Shown: positions 34,561 through 43,430 of the stretch, piece after piece
Layout of the letters: every line of letters begins with the position of its first letter
Position numbering within the stretch: the first letter of the stretch is position 1
Origin: Mycobacterium sp. E2733
GTDB taxonomy: Bacteria > Actinomycetota > Actinomycetes > Mycobacteriales > Mycobacteriaceae
Reading direction: 5' to 3'
Length of the DNA stretch: 64,000 nt
Assembly (NCBI RefSeq): GCF_001667585.1
Contig: NZ_LZJZ01000086.1
Location: forward strand, 19,026-83,025
Position numbers and translations under genes: made by a program
The notes under the pieces: generated by a model
Told to the model about the DNA's origin: nothing
The model's database searches: none
What the model saw: the letters and a program-made list of their open reading frames with translations, nothing else

Positions 34561-35157
34561 TCAGGTGGTTGGTGTGGTGGCGCCGCAGAGCCCGCTGATC
34601 AGCATCTCGACGCGGGCCGCATGCTGGTCGGGGCGCAACCGGCCGCTGCGGTCGAGGGTGACCAGGCCATGCAGGGCGGCCCACACGACCTCGGTCAGCG
34701 TGTCCGGGTCCCGCGCGCCCGCGACCATGTCGACGGCCGCCCGCAATTCGGCGAAGGCGGCGGTCAGCTCGGCCGGGGTGTCCGCGGCGGCGAACCGCAG
34801 CGTTGTCGTGCGGGTGAACATCGCATCGAACAGCGCGGGATTGTCACGGGCGAATCCGATGAACTCCTGGGCGACTCGGGAAAGGGCGTCCCGCCCGTCG
34901 GTCGCGCCGCCGCGCGCGGTGCGGAGCGCGTCCGCGAGTTCGCCGAATCCCTCGACGGCGACCGACGCCGCGATGTCTTCCATGCCCGAGAAGTGTTTGT
35001 AGAGCACCGGTTGGCTGTATTCGATCTCGGCGGACAGCCGACGGGTGGTGACGGCGTCCCAGCCCTCTTCCTCGGCCAGCTTGCGCGCCGTGGAAGTGAT
35101 CAGTCGACGGCGGGCGGCCCGTTCGCGTGCCCGGCGGTCTTCGATGGCCATGCGCAC
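34561..35157 (-). CDS. TetR-family transcriptional regulator
   Basis: 198 residues. The N-terminal helix-turn-helix spans about 15-65 (VTTRRLSAEIEYSQPVLYKHFSGMEDI). The C-terminal half resembles the WHG-type TetR_C domain: EFIGFARDNPALFDAMF and WAALHGLVTL are characteristic. It lies downstream of metG on the same strand with a 55-bp gap containing symmetrical sites. No obvious target gene is adjacent, so autoregulation is the safest inference. Confidence 0.87.
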   Translation of the reverse strand: MRMAIEDRRARERAARRRLITSTARKLAEEEGWDAVTTRRLSAEIEYSQPVLYKHFSGMEDIAASVAVEGFGELADALRTARGGATDGRDALSRVAQEFIGFARDNPALFDAMFTRTTTLRFAAADTPAELTAAFAELRAAVDMVAGARDPDTLTEVVWAALHGLVTLDRSGRLRPDQHAARVEMLISGLCGATTPTT

Positions 35158-35161
35158 ATGT

Positions 35162-35190
35162 TAGCGTCGATATGAGCGCTAGCGTCGCTA
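35162..35190 (-). promoter_or_regulatory. Candidate TetR autoregulatory operator
   Basis: Two overlapping symmetrical sites just upstream of the TetR start: TAGCG (35162-35166) with CGCTA (35177-35181), and TAGCG-T-CGCTA (35180-35190). Dyads of this kind next to a tetR gene usually mark self-repression. Confidence 0.5.
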
Positions 35191-35212
35191 TTTGCACTTC
35201 TTCTCGCAAGCG

Positions 35213-36754
35213 TTAGTCGACTTGGTAGCGCGGGAAGACGCCGGTCGGCGCCGGTAGTGCCGTGCCGGGCGCCAGTCGTGTCCCGATGGCGTCGAAGGTG
35301 CGCTGCTCAGGCGTCTGGCCGAGCAGGTCGAGTAGCTTGCCCCCCGAACCGGGCATCACCGGCTGAATCAACAGCGCCGCAATGCGAACCGCTTCGCACG
35401 TGGTGTAAAGCACTGTCGCGAACCGCTTCTGGTCTGCTTCCGACTCACTCTTGCGCAACACCCACGGCTGCTGAGCCGAGAAGTATCTGTTGGCCGCGCC
35501 CAGCATGAGCCAGATTGCTTCCAGCGCCAGATGCATCGCCTGACTGTCGAACTCGGCGCGAACACGTTCGAGCAGGCCGTCGGCGAGCTCGAGCAGTTCG
35601 GTGTCGTCGGCGGTGAATTCGCCGGGGGTCGGCACCACTCCGTCCAGGTTCTTGGCCACCATGGACAGCGACCGTTGGGCCAGATTGCCCAACTCGTTGG
35701 CCAGGTCGGTGTTGATCCGGGTGATGATGGCGTCTTCGCTGTAGCTGCCGTCCTGCCCGAACGGGACCTCCCGCAGCAGGAAATAGCGGAGTTGGTCCAC
35801 GCCGAAGGTATCGATCAGGGCAACCGGGTCAACGATGTTGCCCACCGACTTGCTCATCTTCTCGCCGCGGTTCAGCAGGAATCCGTGCGCGAAAACCCTT
35901 CGCGGCAACTCGATCCCGGCCGACATCAGAAACGCCGGCCAGTAGACGGTGTGGAACCGGATGATGTCCTTGCCGATCATGTGCAGATCGGCGGGCCAGT
36001 AGCGCCGGAACAATTCCGCCCCGGTGTCGGGGTACCCAACTCCGGTCAGGTAATTGGTCAGCGCGTCGACCCAGACATACATGACGTGGTCGGGATGATC
36101 GGGTACCTTCACCCCCCAGTCGAATGAGGTGCGCGAGATCGACAGGTCGCGCAGGCCGCCGGAGACGAAGCTGACCACTTCGTTGCGCCGCACCTCGGGC
36201 GCGATGAAATCCGGGTTGGCGCCATAGTGGGCCAGCAGTTTGTCGGCATACGCCGACAGCCGGAAGAAGTAGGTCTGCTCCTCGGTCCAGGTCACCGGCG
36301 TGCCGGTCTCGACGGCGACCCGGGTCCCGTCCACCAGGGCGGTCTCGGATTCGACGAAGAAACGCTCGTCGCGCACGGAGTACCAGCCGGAGTAGCTGTC
36401 CAAGTAGATGTCGCCCGCCGCGTCCATCCGCCGCCAGATCTCCTTGGAGGCTTCGTGGTGGTCGGCGTCCGTGGTCCGGATGAACCGGTCGAAGGAGATG
36501 TTCAGCTTCTCCTGCAGCCGCTGGAACACATCGGAGTTGCGCCGCGCCAGCTCGGCGGTCGGGAGGCCTTCCGCCGCCGCCGTCTCGACCATCTTGAGGC
36601 CGTGCTCGTCGGTGCCGGTCAGGAAGCGCACGTCGAAGCCGTCGAGTCGCTTGAACCGGGCGATGGCGTCGGTGGCGATGTATTCGTAGGCATGCCCGAC
36701 GTGCGGATCGCCGTTGGGATACGTGATCGCGGTGGTGACATAGAAGGACCTCAT
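35213..36754 (-). CDS. metG: Methionyl-tRNA synthetase
   Basis: Charges tRNA-Met with methionine. 513 residues. PNGDPHVGHAYEY carries the HIGH-type motif (HVGH) and EKMSKSVGNIVDP the KMSKS loop. The anticodon-binding helical domain follows (NRYFSAQQPW). No zinc-knuckle cysteines are seen in the connective peptide, as in the short Cys-free form, and there is no C-terminal tRNA-binding appendix. Orthologue of Rv1007c (metS). Divergent from tatD with about 25 bp between the start codons. Confidence 0.97.
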   Translation of the reverse strand: MRSFYVTTAITYPNGDPHVGHAYEYIATDAIARFKRLDGFDVRFLTGTDEHGLKMVETAAAEGLPTAELARRNSDVFQRLQEKLNISFDRFIRTTDADHHEASKEIWRRMDAAGDIYLDSYSGWYSVRDERFFVESETALVDGTRVAVETGTPVTWTEEQTYFFRLSAYADKLLAHYGANPDFIAPEVRRNEVVSFVSGGLRDLSISRTSFDWGVKVPDHPDHVMYVWVDALTNYLTGVGYPDTGAELFRRYWPADLHMIGKDIIRFHTVYWPAFLMSAGIELPRRVFAHGFLLNRGEKMSKSVGNIVDPVALIDTFGVDQLRYFLLREVPFGQDGSYSEDAIITRINTDLANELGNLAQRSLSMVAKNLDGVVPTPGEFTADDTELLELADGLLERVRAEFDSQAMHLALEAIWLMLGAANRYFSAQQPWVLRKSESEADQKRFATVLYTTCEAVRIAALLIQPVMPGSGGKLLDLLGQTPEQRTFDAIGTRLAPGTALPAPTGVFPRYQVD

Positions 36755-36779
36755 CGAGAGTCCACCTTATTGTGTGCGC

Positions 36780-37625
36780 GTGAGCTCCAACCGACGAGAA
36801 CGAGAAGCCCCACCCGCGCCGGAACGGCTGGCACCCCTGGTCGACGCCCACACCCACCTCGACGCCTGCGGTGCGCGGGACGCCGAGGACGTGCGCGCCA
36901 TCGTCGACCGGGCCGCGGCGGTCGGGGTGGGGGCGGTGGTCACCGTCGCCGACGACCTGGACTCGGCGCGCTGGGTGACGCGGGCCGCCGAATGGGATCC
37001 GCGGGTATATGCCGCGGTGGCGCTGCATCCGACCCGCGCAGGCGCGCTGGACGACGACGCGCGGGCCGAGATCGAGCGACTCGTGGCGCACCCCAGGGTG
37101 GTGGCCGTCGGCGAGAGCGGCCTGGACCTGTACTGGCCCGGGCGCCTCGACGGCTGCGCGGACCCCAAGACGCAGCGGGAGGCCTTCGCCTGGCACATCG
37201 ACCTCGCCAAACGGTGCGGCAAACCGCTGATGATCCACAACCGCGACGCCGACGCCGAGGTGCTGGACGTGCTGGCGGCCGAGGGCGCCCCCGACGCCGT
37301 GATCTTCCACTGCTTCTCGTCGGATGCCGCGATGGCCCGCCGTTGCGTGGACGCCGGATGGCTGCTCAGCCTGTCCGGGACCGCGAGCTTCCGCAACGCC
37401 CGCGACCTGCGGGAAGCCGTCCCGTTGGTACCGCTGGAGCAGCTTCTGGTGGAAACCGATGCGCCGTTCCTGACACCGCACCCCTACCGCGGGTCGCCGA
37501 ACGAGCCGTACTGCCTTCCTTATACTGTGCGAGCGATCGCTGAACTGGTTGGTCGTCCGGCCGAAGAGCTGGCACAGGCCACCACGGACAACGCCCGGCG
37601 GGTCTATGGACTTGCTCACGGTTAA
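36780..37625 (+). CDS. tatD: TatD-family metal-dependent deoxyribonuclease
   Basis: 281 residues, metal-dependent TIM barrel. DAHTHLD gives the first metal histidines, GESGLD the bridging acid, LMIHNRDAD and FHCFSSD later histidines, and VETDAPFLTP the final aspartate. Likely 3'-5' exonuclease acting on DNA; the name TatD comes from genome position rather than protein export. The start is uncertain: GTG 36780 is preferred; GTG 36774 is in frame. Orthologue of Rv1008; the N terminus is about 15 residues longer here. Confidence 0.93.
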   Translation: MSSNRREREAPPAPERLAPLVDAHTHLDACGARDAEDVRAIVDRAAAVGVGAVVTVADDLDSARWVTRAAEWDPRVYAAVALHPTRAGALDDDARAEIERLVAHPRVVAVGESGLDLYWPGRLDGCADPKTQREAFAWHIDLAKRCGKPLMIHNRDADAEVLDVLAAEGAPDAVIFHCFSSDAAMARRCVDAGWLLSLSGTASFRNARDLREAVPLVPLEQLLVETDAPFLTPHPYRGSPNEPYCLPYTVRAIAELVGRPAEELAQATTDNARRVYGLAHG

Positions 37626-37668
37626 CACGTAAGAACCTGGCGATTCCGTAAACAAACTCGCGCCGGAG

Positions 37669-37697
37669 TTGCTCAACATTGGCCGGTTCGTTACCGT
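37669..37697 (+). promoter_or_regulatory. Predicted promoter of the rpfB-ksgA-ispE unit
   Basis: TTGCTC (37669-37674) and TACCGT (37692-37697) with a 17-bp spacer. Transcription would start at about 37703, leaving a leader of about 90 nt to the TTG start or about 130 nt to ATG 37832. Confidence 0.5.
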
Positions 37698-37702
37698 CTT
37701 GT

Positions 37703-37792
37703 GATCGAAAGGGTAGGGCCTACGGGCCCTTATTTGTCGCTTGGTGCTGATTAGGTCGTTGGAGTGCTTGCTGTGGTCGGGATAGACGCGCG
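37703..37792 (+). ncRNA. Structured 5' leader of rpfB (candidate RNA switch)
   Basis: AGGGCC (37715-37720), loop TACG and GGCCCT (37725-37730) form a six-pair hairpin capped by the very stable C(UACG)G tetraloop, followed by TTATTTG. In M. tuberculosis the rpfB operon is reported, as I recall it, to be controlled by a leader RNA with conditional termination. The hairpin here looks terminator-like but lies within about 12 nt of the predicted transcription start, so it may instead be the first structural helix. Ligand unknown. Confidence 0.45.
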
Positions 37793-38920
37793 TTGACTGT
37801 ATTAACAAAACTTCATCAGACCCCATCTCCGATGTTGCGGTTCGTTGTCGGAGGACTGCTAATAGTTCTGGCGTTCGCCGGCGGGTTCGCGGTCTCCGCG
37901 GTCAAGACGGTGACGCTGACCGTCGACGGAATCGCGATGCGGGTGACGACCATGAAGTCGCGGGTCATCGACATCGTCCAGGAGAACGGCTTCGCCGTCG
38001 ACGAGCGCGACGACCTGTACCCCGCCGGAGACGTCAAGGTCCACGACGCCGCCAACATCGTGCTGCGGCGCAGCCGGCCGCTGCAGATCTCGCTGGACGG
38101 CCACGACACCAAGCAGGTGTGGACGACGGCATCGACCGTCGACGAGGCGCTGGCCCAGCTCGCCATGACGGACACCGCCCCCGCCGCGGCCTCCCGCGGT
38201 AGCCGGGTCCCGCTGGCGGGAATGGCGTTGCCCGTCGTCAGCGCGAAGACGGTCCGCATCAACGACGGCGGTGCGACCCGCACGGTCCACTTGCCGGCAC
38301 CGAACGTCGGAGGGCTGCTCAGCGCCGCCGGCGCACCGCTCCTCGAGGGTGATCAGGCGATCCCCAACGCGTCGGCGCCCATCGTCGACGGCATGGAAAT
38401 CCAGGTGACCCGTAACCGGATTCAGCGGGTCACCGAGCGGATGCCGTTGCCGCCGAACGCCCGTCGGGTCGAGGACCCGGACATGAACATGAGCCGCCAG
38501 GTGGTCGAAGACCCGGGCGCCCCGGGCACCCAGGACGTCACGTTCGCGGTGGCCACCGTCAACGGTGTCGAGACCGGCCGGTTGCCGATCGCCAACACCG
38601 TCATCACCCCGGCCCGTGAGGCCGTGGTGCGGGTGGGCACCCGGCCGGGCACCGATGTGCCGCCGGTGACCAACGGATCCATCTGGGACGCGATCGCGGG
38701 ATGCGAAGCCGGCGGGAACTGGGCGATCAACACCGGCAACGGCTACTACGGCGGTGTGCAGTTCGACCAGGGCACCTGGGAGCGCAACGGCGGGCTGCGA
38801 TTCGCTGCGCGCGCCGACCTCGCCACGCGCGAAGAGCAGATCGCCGTCGCCGAGGTGACCCGAGAGCGCCAGGGTTGGGGCGCGTGGCCGGTGTGCAGCG
38901 GAAGAGCTGGTGCCAACTGA
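37793..38920 (+). CDS. rpfB: Resuscitation-promoting factor RpfB
   Basis: Peptidoglycan-cleaving enzyme at the cell wall that promotes exit from dormancy. 375 residues from the TTG at 37793; ATG 37832 gives the 362-residue form usually annotated in M. tuberculosis. N-terminal membrane anchor at about 14-36, three DUF348 repeats (about 38-205), a G5 domain (about 215-290) and the lysozyme-like Rpf domain, with SIWDAIAGCEAGGNW placing the catalytic Glu near residue 305. The two core cysteines (GCEAG and WPVCSG) are kept. ksgA begins inside its 3' end. Orthologue of Rv1009. Confidence 0.96.
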   Translation: MTVLTKLHQTPSPMLRFVVGGLLIVLAFAGGFAVSAVKTVTLTVDGIAMRVTTMKSRVIDIVQENGFAVDERDDLYPAGDVKVHDAANIVLRRSRPLQISLDGHDTKQVWTTASTVDEALAQLAMTDTAPAAASRGSRVPLAGMALPVVSAKTVRINDGGATRTVHLPAPNVGGLLSAAGAPLLEGDQAIPNASAPIVDGMEIQVTRNRIQRVTERMPLPPNARRVEDPDMNMSRQVVEDPGAPGTQDVTFAVATVNGVETGRLPIANTVITPAREAVVRVGTRPGTDVPPVTNGSIWDAIAGCEAGGNWAINTGNGYYGGVQFDQGTWERNGGLRFAARADLATREEQIAVAEVTRERQGWGAWPVCSGRAGAN

Positions 38921-39837
38921 CCATCCGGCTGCTCGGTCGCACCGAGATCAGACGGCTTGCCAAAGAACTTGACTTTCGGCCACGGAAATCCCTTGGTCAA
39001 AACTTCGTCCACGACGCCAACACGGTCCGCCGGATCGTCTCGACTTCCGGAATAGGCCGTTCAGACCACGTTCTCGAGGTGGGCCCCGGACTGGGCTCAC
39101 TCACGCTGGCCCTGCTCGACCGCGGCGCCATCGTCACCGCCGTCGAGATCGACCCGGTGCTGGCCGATCGGCTGCCACAAACCGTCGCCGAGCACTCGGG
39201 CAGCGAGATCCATCGGCTCACCGTGGTCAACCGCGACGTCCTGACCCTTCGGCGTGACGATTTGGCCGTTCAGCCCAACGCGGTCGTCGCCAACCTGCCT
39301 TACAACGTCGCGGTGCCCGCGATTTTGCATCTGCTCGCCGAATTCCCGTCCATTCAGACCGTGACCGTCATGGTGCAGGCGGAGGTGGCCGAACGTCTGG
39401 CCGCCGAACCGGGCGGCAAGGAATACGGCGTGCCCAGCGTCAAGGTCCGCTTCTTCGGGGCGGTTCGGCGGTGCGGCATGGTATCGCCGACGGTCTTCTG
39501 GCCGATTCCGCGCGTCTATTCCGGGCTGGTCCGCATCGACCGGTACGCCACCCCGCGGTGGCCCACCGACGATGCATTTCGGCGTCAGGTCTTTGAGCTG
39601 GTGGACATCGCCTTCGCGCAGCGGCGCAAGACGGCCCGCAACGCGTTCGCGGAGTGGGCCGGCTCGGGCAACGAGTCGGCGAACCGGCTGTTGGCCGCCA
39701 GCATCGACCCGGCCCGTCGCGGTGAGACGCTGTCCATCGAGGACTTCGTGCGGCTGTTGCGGCGATCGGCCGACCCGCCCGACACCACCGCCGCCGCCGG
39801 GCCGCCGGCGGCCGAACAGCAGCCTTCCCCGAGCTGA
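38893..39837 (+). CDS. ksgA: 16S rRNA dimethyladenosine transferase
   Basis: Dimethylates the two adjacent adenines of the 16S rRNA 3' hairpin during late 30S assembly. About 314 residues. SLGQNFVHD, VLEVGPGLGSLTLALLD (SAM motif I) and VVANLPYNVAVP (NLPY catalytic motif) are all present. The start is not settled: GTG 38893 overlaps rpfB by 28 bp; GTG 38884 is in frame. Overlap with rpfB and closeness of ispE indicate one operon. Orthologue of Rv1010. Confidence 0.95.
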   Translation: MQRKSWCQLTIRLLGRTEIRRLAKELDFRPRKSLGQNFVHDANTVRRIVSTSGIGRSDHVLEVGPGLGSLTLALLDRGAIVTAVEIDPVLADRLPQTVAEHSGSEIHRLTVVNRDVLTLRRDDLAVQPNAVVANLPYNVAVPAILHLLAEFPSIQTVTVMVQAEVAERLAAEPGGKEYGVPSVKVRFFGAVRRCGMVSPTVFWPIPRVYSGLVRIDRYATPRWPTDDAFRRQVFELVDIAFAQRRKTARNAFAEWAGSGNESANRLLAASIDPARRGETLSIEDFVRLLRRSADPPDTTAAAGPPAAEQQPSPS

Positions 39838-39908
39838 CTGTGGTTTGTTCGGGGCGCCGCTGCGTGTAGTTGACCGGTGGCAGCGATAGTCTGCTGCGGT
39901 GGGTGACA

Positions 39909-40859
39909 ATGTCTGACGGCAGCACCGCCGCCCAGTGGGTGCCCACCGGGTCGGTCACCGTCCGGGTGCCCGGAAAGGTCAACCTGTATCTGGCGGTCGG
40001 CGACCGCCGTGAGGATGGCTATCACGAGCTGACCACCGTTTTCCAGGCCGTCTCGCTGCTCGACGAGGTGACCGTCCGCAACGCCGACGTGCTGTCGCTC
40101 GAGCTCGTCGGCGAGGGCGCCGACAAATTGCCCACCGACGAACGCAACCTCGCCTGGCAGGCCGCCGAACTGATGGCCGAACACGTCGGCCGGGCGCCCG
40201 ACGTGTCGATCATGATCGACAAATCCATCCCGGTCGCCGGTGGGATGGCCGGCGGCAGCGCCGATGCGGCTGCGGTGCTCGTCGCGATGAACTCGCTGTG
40301 GGAGCTCAACGTGCCCCGGCGCGACCTGCGCATGCTCGCCGCGCGGCTGGGTAGCGACGTGCCCTTCCCGCTGCACGGCGGAACCGCGCTGGGCACCGGA
40401 CGCGGCGAGGAGTTGGCCACGGTGTTGTCCCGCAACACCTTTCACTGGGTGTTGGCGTTCGCCGACGGCGAGTTGCTCACTCCGGCGGTGTTCGTCGAGC
40501 TGGACCGGCTCCGGGAATCGGGGGATCCGCCGCGGCTTGGCGGCCCGGGCCCGGTGCTGGCGGCCTTGGCCGCGGGCGACCCGGAACAGCTGGCGTCGCT
40601 GCTGGGTAATGAGATGCAGGCGGCCGCGGTGAGCCTGAACCCGAAGCTGCGCCGGACCCTGCGTGCCGGGGTGGAGGCCGGGGCGCTGGCGGGCATCGTG
40701 TCCGGCTCGGGCCCGACATGCGCCTTCTTGTGTTCCTCGGCCGCCTCGGCCGTCGACGTGGGCGCAGAGGTGTCCGGGGCGGGCGTCTGCCGCACGGTGC
40801 GGGTCGCCAGCGGGCCGGTGGCCGGCGCGCGTGTGGTGCCGGCGCCCACCGAAGTGTGA
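39909..40859 (+). CDS. ispE: 4-diphosphocytidyl-2-C-methyl-D-erythritol kinase
   Basis: Phosphorylates CDP-methylerythritol in the MEP isoprenoid pathway. 316 residues from the ATG at 39909; an in-frame GTG lies two codons upstream. GHMP-kinase signatures: VRVPGKVNLYLAVG near the N terminus, the ATP loop PVAGGMAGGSADAAAV (about 110-125) and the C-terminal GIVSGSGPTCAFL. Third gene of the rpfB-ksgA-ispE group, separated from ksgA by 71 bp. Isoprenoid supply feeds the polyprenyl carriers of the wall and exopolysaccharide. Orthologue of Rv1011. Confidence 0.95.
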   Translation: MSDGSTAAQWVPTGSVTVRVPGKVNLYLAVGDRREDGYHELTTVFQAVSLLDEVTVRNADVLSLELVGEGADKLPTDERNLAWQAAELMAEHVGRAPDVSIMIDKSIPVAGGMAGGSADAAAVLVAMNSLWELNVPRRDLRMLAARLGSDVPFPLHGGTALGTGRGEELATVLSRNTFHWVLAFADGELLTPAVFVELDRLRESGDPPRLGGPGPVLAALAAGDPEQLASLLGNEMQAAAVSLNPKLRRTLRAGVEAGALAGIVSGSGPTCAFLCSSAASAVDVGAEVSGAGVCRTVRVASGPVAGARVVPAPTEV

Positions 40860-40900
40860 AAAGCAACCCAAATTCCGCATTCGTTTGGGCTGTTCCCTAA

Positions 40901-40939
40901 GAGGAGTTTAAGATAATGCGCGGTGACGAGTCGCGCTGA
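40901..40939 (+). other. Seven-codon micro-ORF with strong ribosome site in the leader of pks16
   Basis: GAGGAG at 40901-40906 is followed by ATG at 40916 and a reading frame MRGDESR ending at TGA 40937-40939. TTTAAGATAATG also looks like a -10 (TAAGAT, 40909-40914), so the site may be promoter rather than leader peptide. The 326-bp gap 40860-41185 otherwise shows a weak 88-codon frame (40923-41189) with non-coding-like codon use. Confidence 0.35.
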
Positions 40940-41185
40940 GCAAGATCACTCATTTTCGTCGTCCGTCGGGGTCTCCGGCGGACGACTGATGCTTTGGGCC
41001 CACCGGCGGTTTTCGGGCCCGCGTCGCGCTCGTCGGCCGGCCGAACGGCAGGTAGCCGACTCATCGCCGATTCGAGACCTAACCGCTGCCCGACTGTGTT
41101 TGCGCGCCTGTTCCGAAGCGTTACCCGGTGGGCGGAATATGAAATCCCGGGCGTTGGGCCAAGCGCCGGAACCGAGGAGGTTTTT

Positions 41186-42820
41186 GTGAGCAGGTTTACC
41201 GAGAAGATGTACCGCAATGCCCGCAACGCGACGACGGGCATGGTCACCGGTGAACCGCACGAACCCGTCCGGCACACCTGGGGCGAGGTCCACGAACGCG
41301 CGCGTCGCATCGCGGGCGGCCTAGCCGCCGCCGGCATCGGCCTGGGCGACGCGGTCGGTGTCCTTGCCGGCTTCCCGGTGGAGATCGCGCCGACGGCGCA
41401 GGGCCTCTGGATGCGTGGGGCCAGCCTGACGATGCTGCACCAGCCCACGCCGCGCACCGACCTGGCCGTGTGGGCCGAAGACACCATGAACGTCATCGGC
41501 ATGATCGAGGCCAAGGCCGTCATCGTCTCCGAGCCGTTCCTGGTGGCCATCCCCGTGCTGGAGGAGAAGGGGATCAACGTCCTCACGGTCGCCGACCTGC
41601 TGGCGTCGGAGCCCACCGATCCCATCGAGGTGGGTGAGGACGACCTCGCGCTGATGCAATTGACGAGCGGCTCCACCGGATCCCCCAAAGCCGTCCAGAT
41701 CACCCACCGCAACATCTATTCCAACGCCGAGGCGATGTTCATCGGCGCCGAGTACGACGTCGACAGGGACGTCATGGTCAGCTGGCTGCCGTGCTTCCAC
41801 GACATGGGCATGGTCGGCTTCCTGACCATCCCGATGTACTTCGGCGCGGAGCTGGTCAAGGTCACGCCGATGGACTTCCTGCGCGACACGCTGCTGTGGG
41901 CCAAGCTGATCGACAAGTACAAGGGCACCATGACCGCGGCGCCCAACTTCGCCTACGCGCTGCTGGCCAAGCGCTTGCGTCGCAACGCCAAGGCCGGTGA
42001 CTTCGACCTGTCCACCCTGCGTTTCGCGCTGTCGGGCGCCGAGCCCGTCGAACCCGCCGACGTGGAGGACCTGCTCGACGCCGGCAAGCCGTTCGGCCTG
42101 CAGCCGTCGGCGATCCTGCCGGCCTACGGCATGGCGGAAACGACGCTGGCCGTGTCGTTCTCGGAGTGCAACGCCGGTCTGGTCGTCGACGAGGTCGACG
42201 CCGACCTGCTGGCCGCCCTGCGCCGCGCCGTGCCCGCCACCAAGGGCAACACCCGCAGGCTGGCGACGCTGGGCCCGCTCCTGCAGGACCTCGAGGCGCG
42301 CATCATCGACGAGAACGGCGACGTGATGCCGCCGCGCGGCGTCGGCGTCATCGAGCTGCGCGGGGAGTCGCTGACGCCCGGCTACCTGACCATGGGCGGC
42401 TTCATCCCGGCGCAGGACGAGAGCGGCTGGTACGACACCGGTGACCTCGGCTACCTGACCGAGGACGGCCACGTCGTGGTGTGCGGCCGCGTCAAGGACG
42501 TCATCATCATGGCGGGCCGCAACATCTACCCCACCGACATCGAGCGGGCCGCCTGCCGCGTCGAGGGGGTGCGGCCCGGTTGCGCCGTCGCGGTGCGCCT
42601 GGACGCCGGCCACTCACGCGAGACGTTCGCCGTCGCCGTCGAGTCCAACGCCTGGCAGGACCCCGCCGAGGTGCGCCGCATCGAGCACCAGGTCGCCCGC
42701 GAGGTGGTGGCCGAGGTCGACATGCGGCCGCGCAACGTCGTGGTGCTCGGGCCGGGCACCATCCCGAAGACACCGTCGGGCAAGTTGCGCCGGTCCCACT
42801 CCGCCACGCTGGTCACCTAG
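41186..42820 (+). CDS. pks16: Fatty-acyl-AMP/acyl-CoA ligase-like protein (Pks16)
   Basis: 544 residues, the same length as Rv1013. Adenylate-forming superfamily: LMQLTSGSTGSPKAVQITHRN (P-loop motif), ILPAYGMAETTLAV, WYDTGDLGYL and VCGRVKDVIIMAGRN, with the C-terminal lysine in IPKTPSGKLRRS. It activates a fatty or other carboxylic acid as acyl-AMP. Despite the gene name it has no polyketide synthase domain. The GTG at 41186 is preceded by GAGGAGG with five bases spacing, which settles the start. Convergent with pth. Confidence 0.95.
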   Translation: MSRFTEKMYRNARNATTGMVTGEPHEPVRHTWGEVHERARRIAGGLAAAGIGLGDAVGVLAGFPVEIAPTAQGLWMRGASLTMLHQPTPRTDLAVWAEDTMNVIGMIEAKAVIVSEPFLVAIPVLEEKGINVLTVADLLASEPTDPIEVGEDDLALMQLTSGSTGSPKAVQITHRNIYSNAEAMFIGAEYDVDRDVMVSWLPCFHDMGMVGFLTIPMYFGAELVKVTPMDFLRDTLLWAKLIDKYKGTMTAAPNFAYALLAKRLRRNAKAGDFDLSTLRFALSGAEPVEPADVEDLLDAGKPFGLQPSAILPAYGMAETTLAVSFSECNAGLVVDEVDADLLAALRRAVPATKGNTRRLATLGPLLQDLEARIIDENGDVMPPRGVGVIELRGESLTPGYLTMGGFIPAQDESGWYDTGDLGYLTEDGHVVVCGRVKDVIIMAGRNIYPTDIERAACRVEGVRPGCAVAVRLDAGHSRETFAVAVESNAWQDPAEVRRIEHQVAREVVAEVDMRPRNVVVLGPGTIPKTPSGKLRRSHSATLVT

Positions 42821-42842
42821 GCCGCGGTCATACGACCGGCGT

Positions 42843-43418
42843 TTACCAGGCGTGGACCTGGTTCTGCGCGGGCTCCAGCCCGAGCTCGACGAGCAACTCC
42901 GTGGCGTCCGCGGCCTGCTCGCAAATGGTGGGGACCTCGGCGCGCTCGGCGGCGGAGAAGTTCTCCAACACGAACGCCGCCGGGTCTTTGCGTCCCGGCG
43001 GTCGGCCGATCCCGATGCGGACCCGCTGGAACTCCCTGGTGCCCAGCGCGGACGCCACCGAGCGCAGCCCGTTGTGGCCGCCCTCGCCGCCGCCGATCTT
43101 GAGCCGGATGCGGCCGAAGTCGAGATCGAGGTCGTCGTGGACGACGACGATGTCGGCCGGCGTCACCGAATAGAACTTCGCCAACGGCCCGACCTGGCGG
43201 CCGGACTCGTTCATGTAGCAGCGTGGCTTGGCCACCAGGACCGAACGCCCGGCCAGCCGGCCGCTGACCACCTCGGCGCCGGAACGCTTGTGCACCTTGA
43301 ACTTTGACCCGAGCCGATCGGCGAGCAGGTCGGCGACCATGAAACCGAGGTTGTGCCGGGTGCGGGCGTAGTTGTCTCCGGGATTGCCCAGGCCGACCAC
43401 CAGCAACGGCTCGGCCAC
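42843..43418 (-). CDS. pth: Peptidyl-tRNA hydrolase
   Basis: Releases peptides from prematurely dropped peptidyl-tRNA. 191 residues. LLVVGLGNPGDNYARTRHNLGF holds the substrate asparagine and catalytic His (each within the usual blocks), CYMNESGR and VVHDDLDL the later conserved residues, and GGGEGGHNGLRS the glycine-rich loop. It lies 12 bp downstream of rplY on the same strand, a classic pairing. Orthologue of Rv1014c. Confidence 0.97.
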   Translation of the reverse strand: MAEPLLVVGLGNPGDNYARTRHNLGFMVADLLADRLGSKFKVHKRSGAEVVSGRLAGRSVLVAKPRCYMNESGRQVGPLAKFYSVTPADIVVVHDDLDLDFGRIRLKIGGGEGGHNGLRSVASALGTREFQRVRIGIGRPPGRKDPAAFVLENFSAAERAEVPTICEQAADATELLVELGLEPAQNQVHAW

Positions 43419-43430
43419 GTTGCGGTCCGC

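Noticed and set aside
40923..41189. 88-codon frame before pks16, placed like Rv1012 and ending in a GTGA overlap
   Set aside because: Third-position GC is low for this genome, no ribosome site, and no recognisable domain; the pks16 ribosome site lies inside it. Kept only as a remark.
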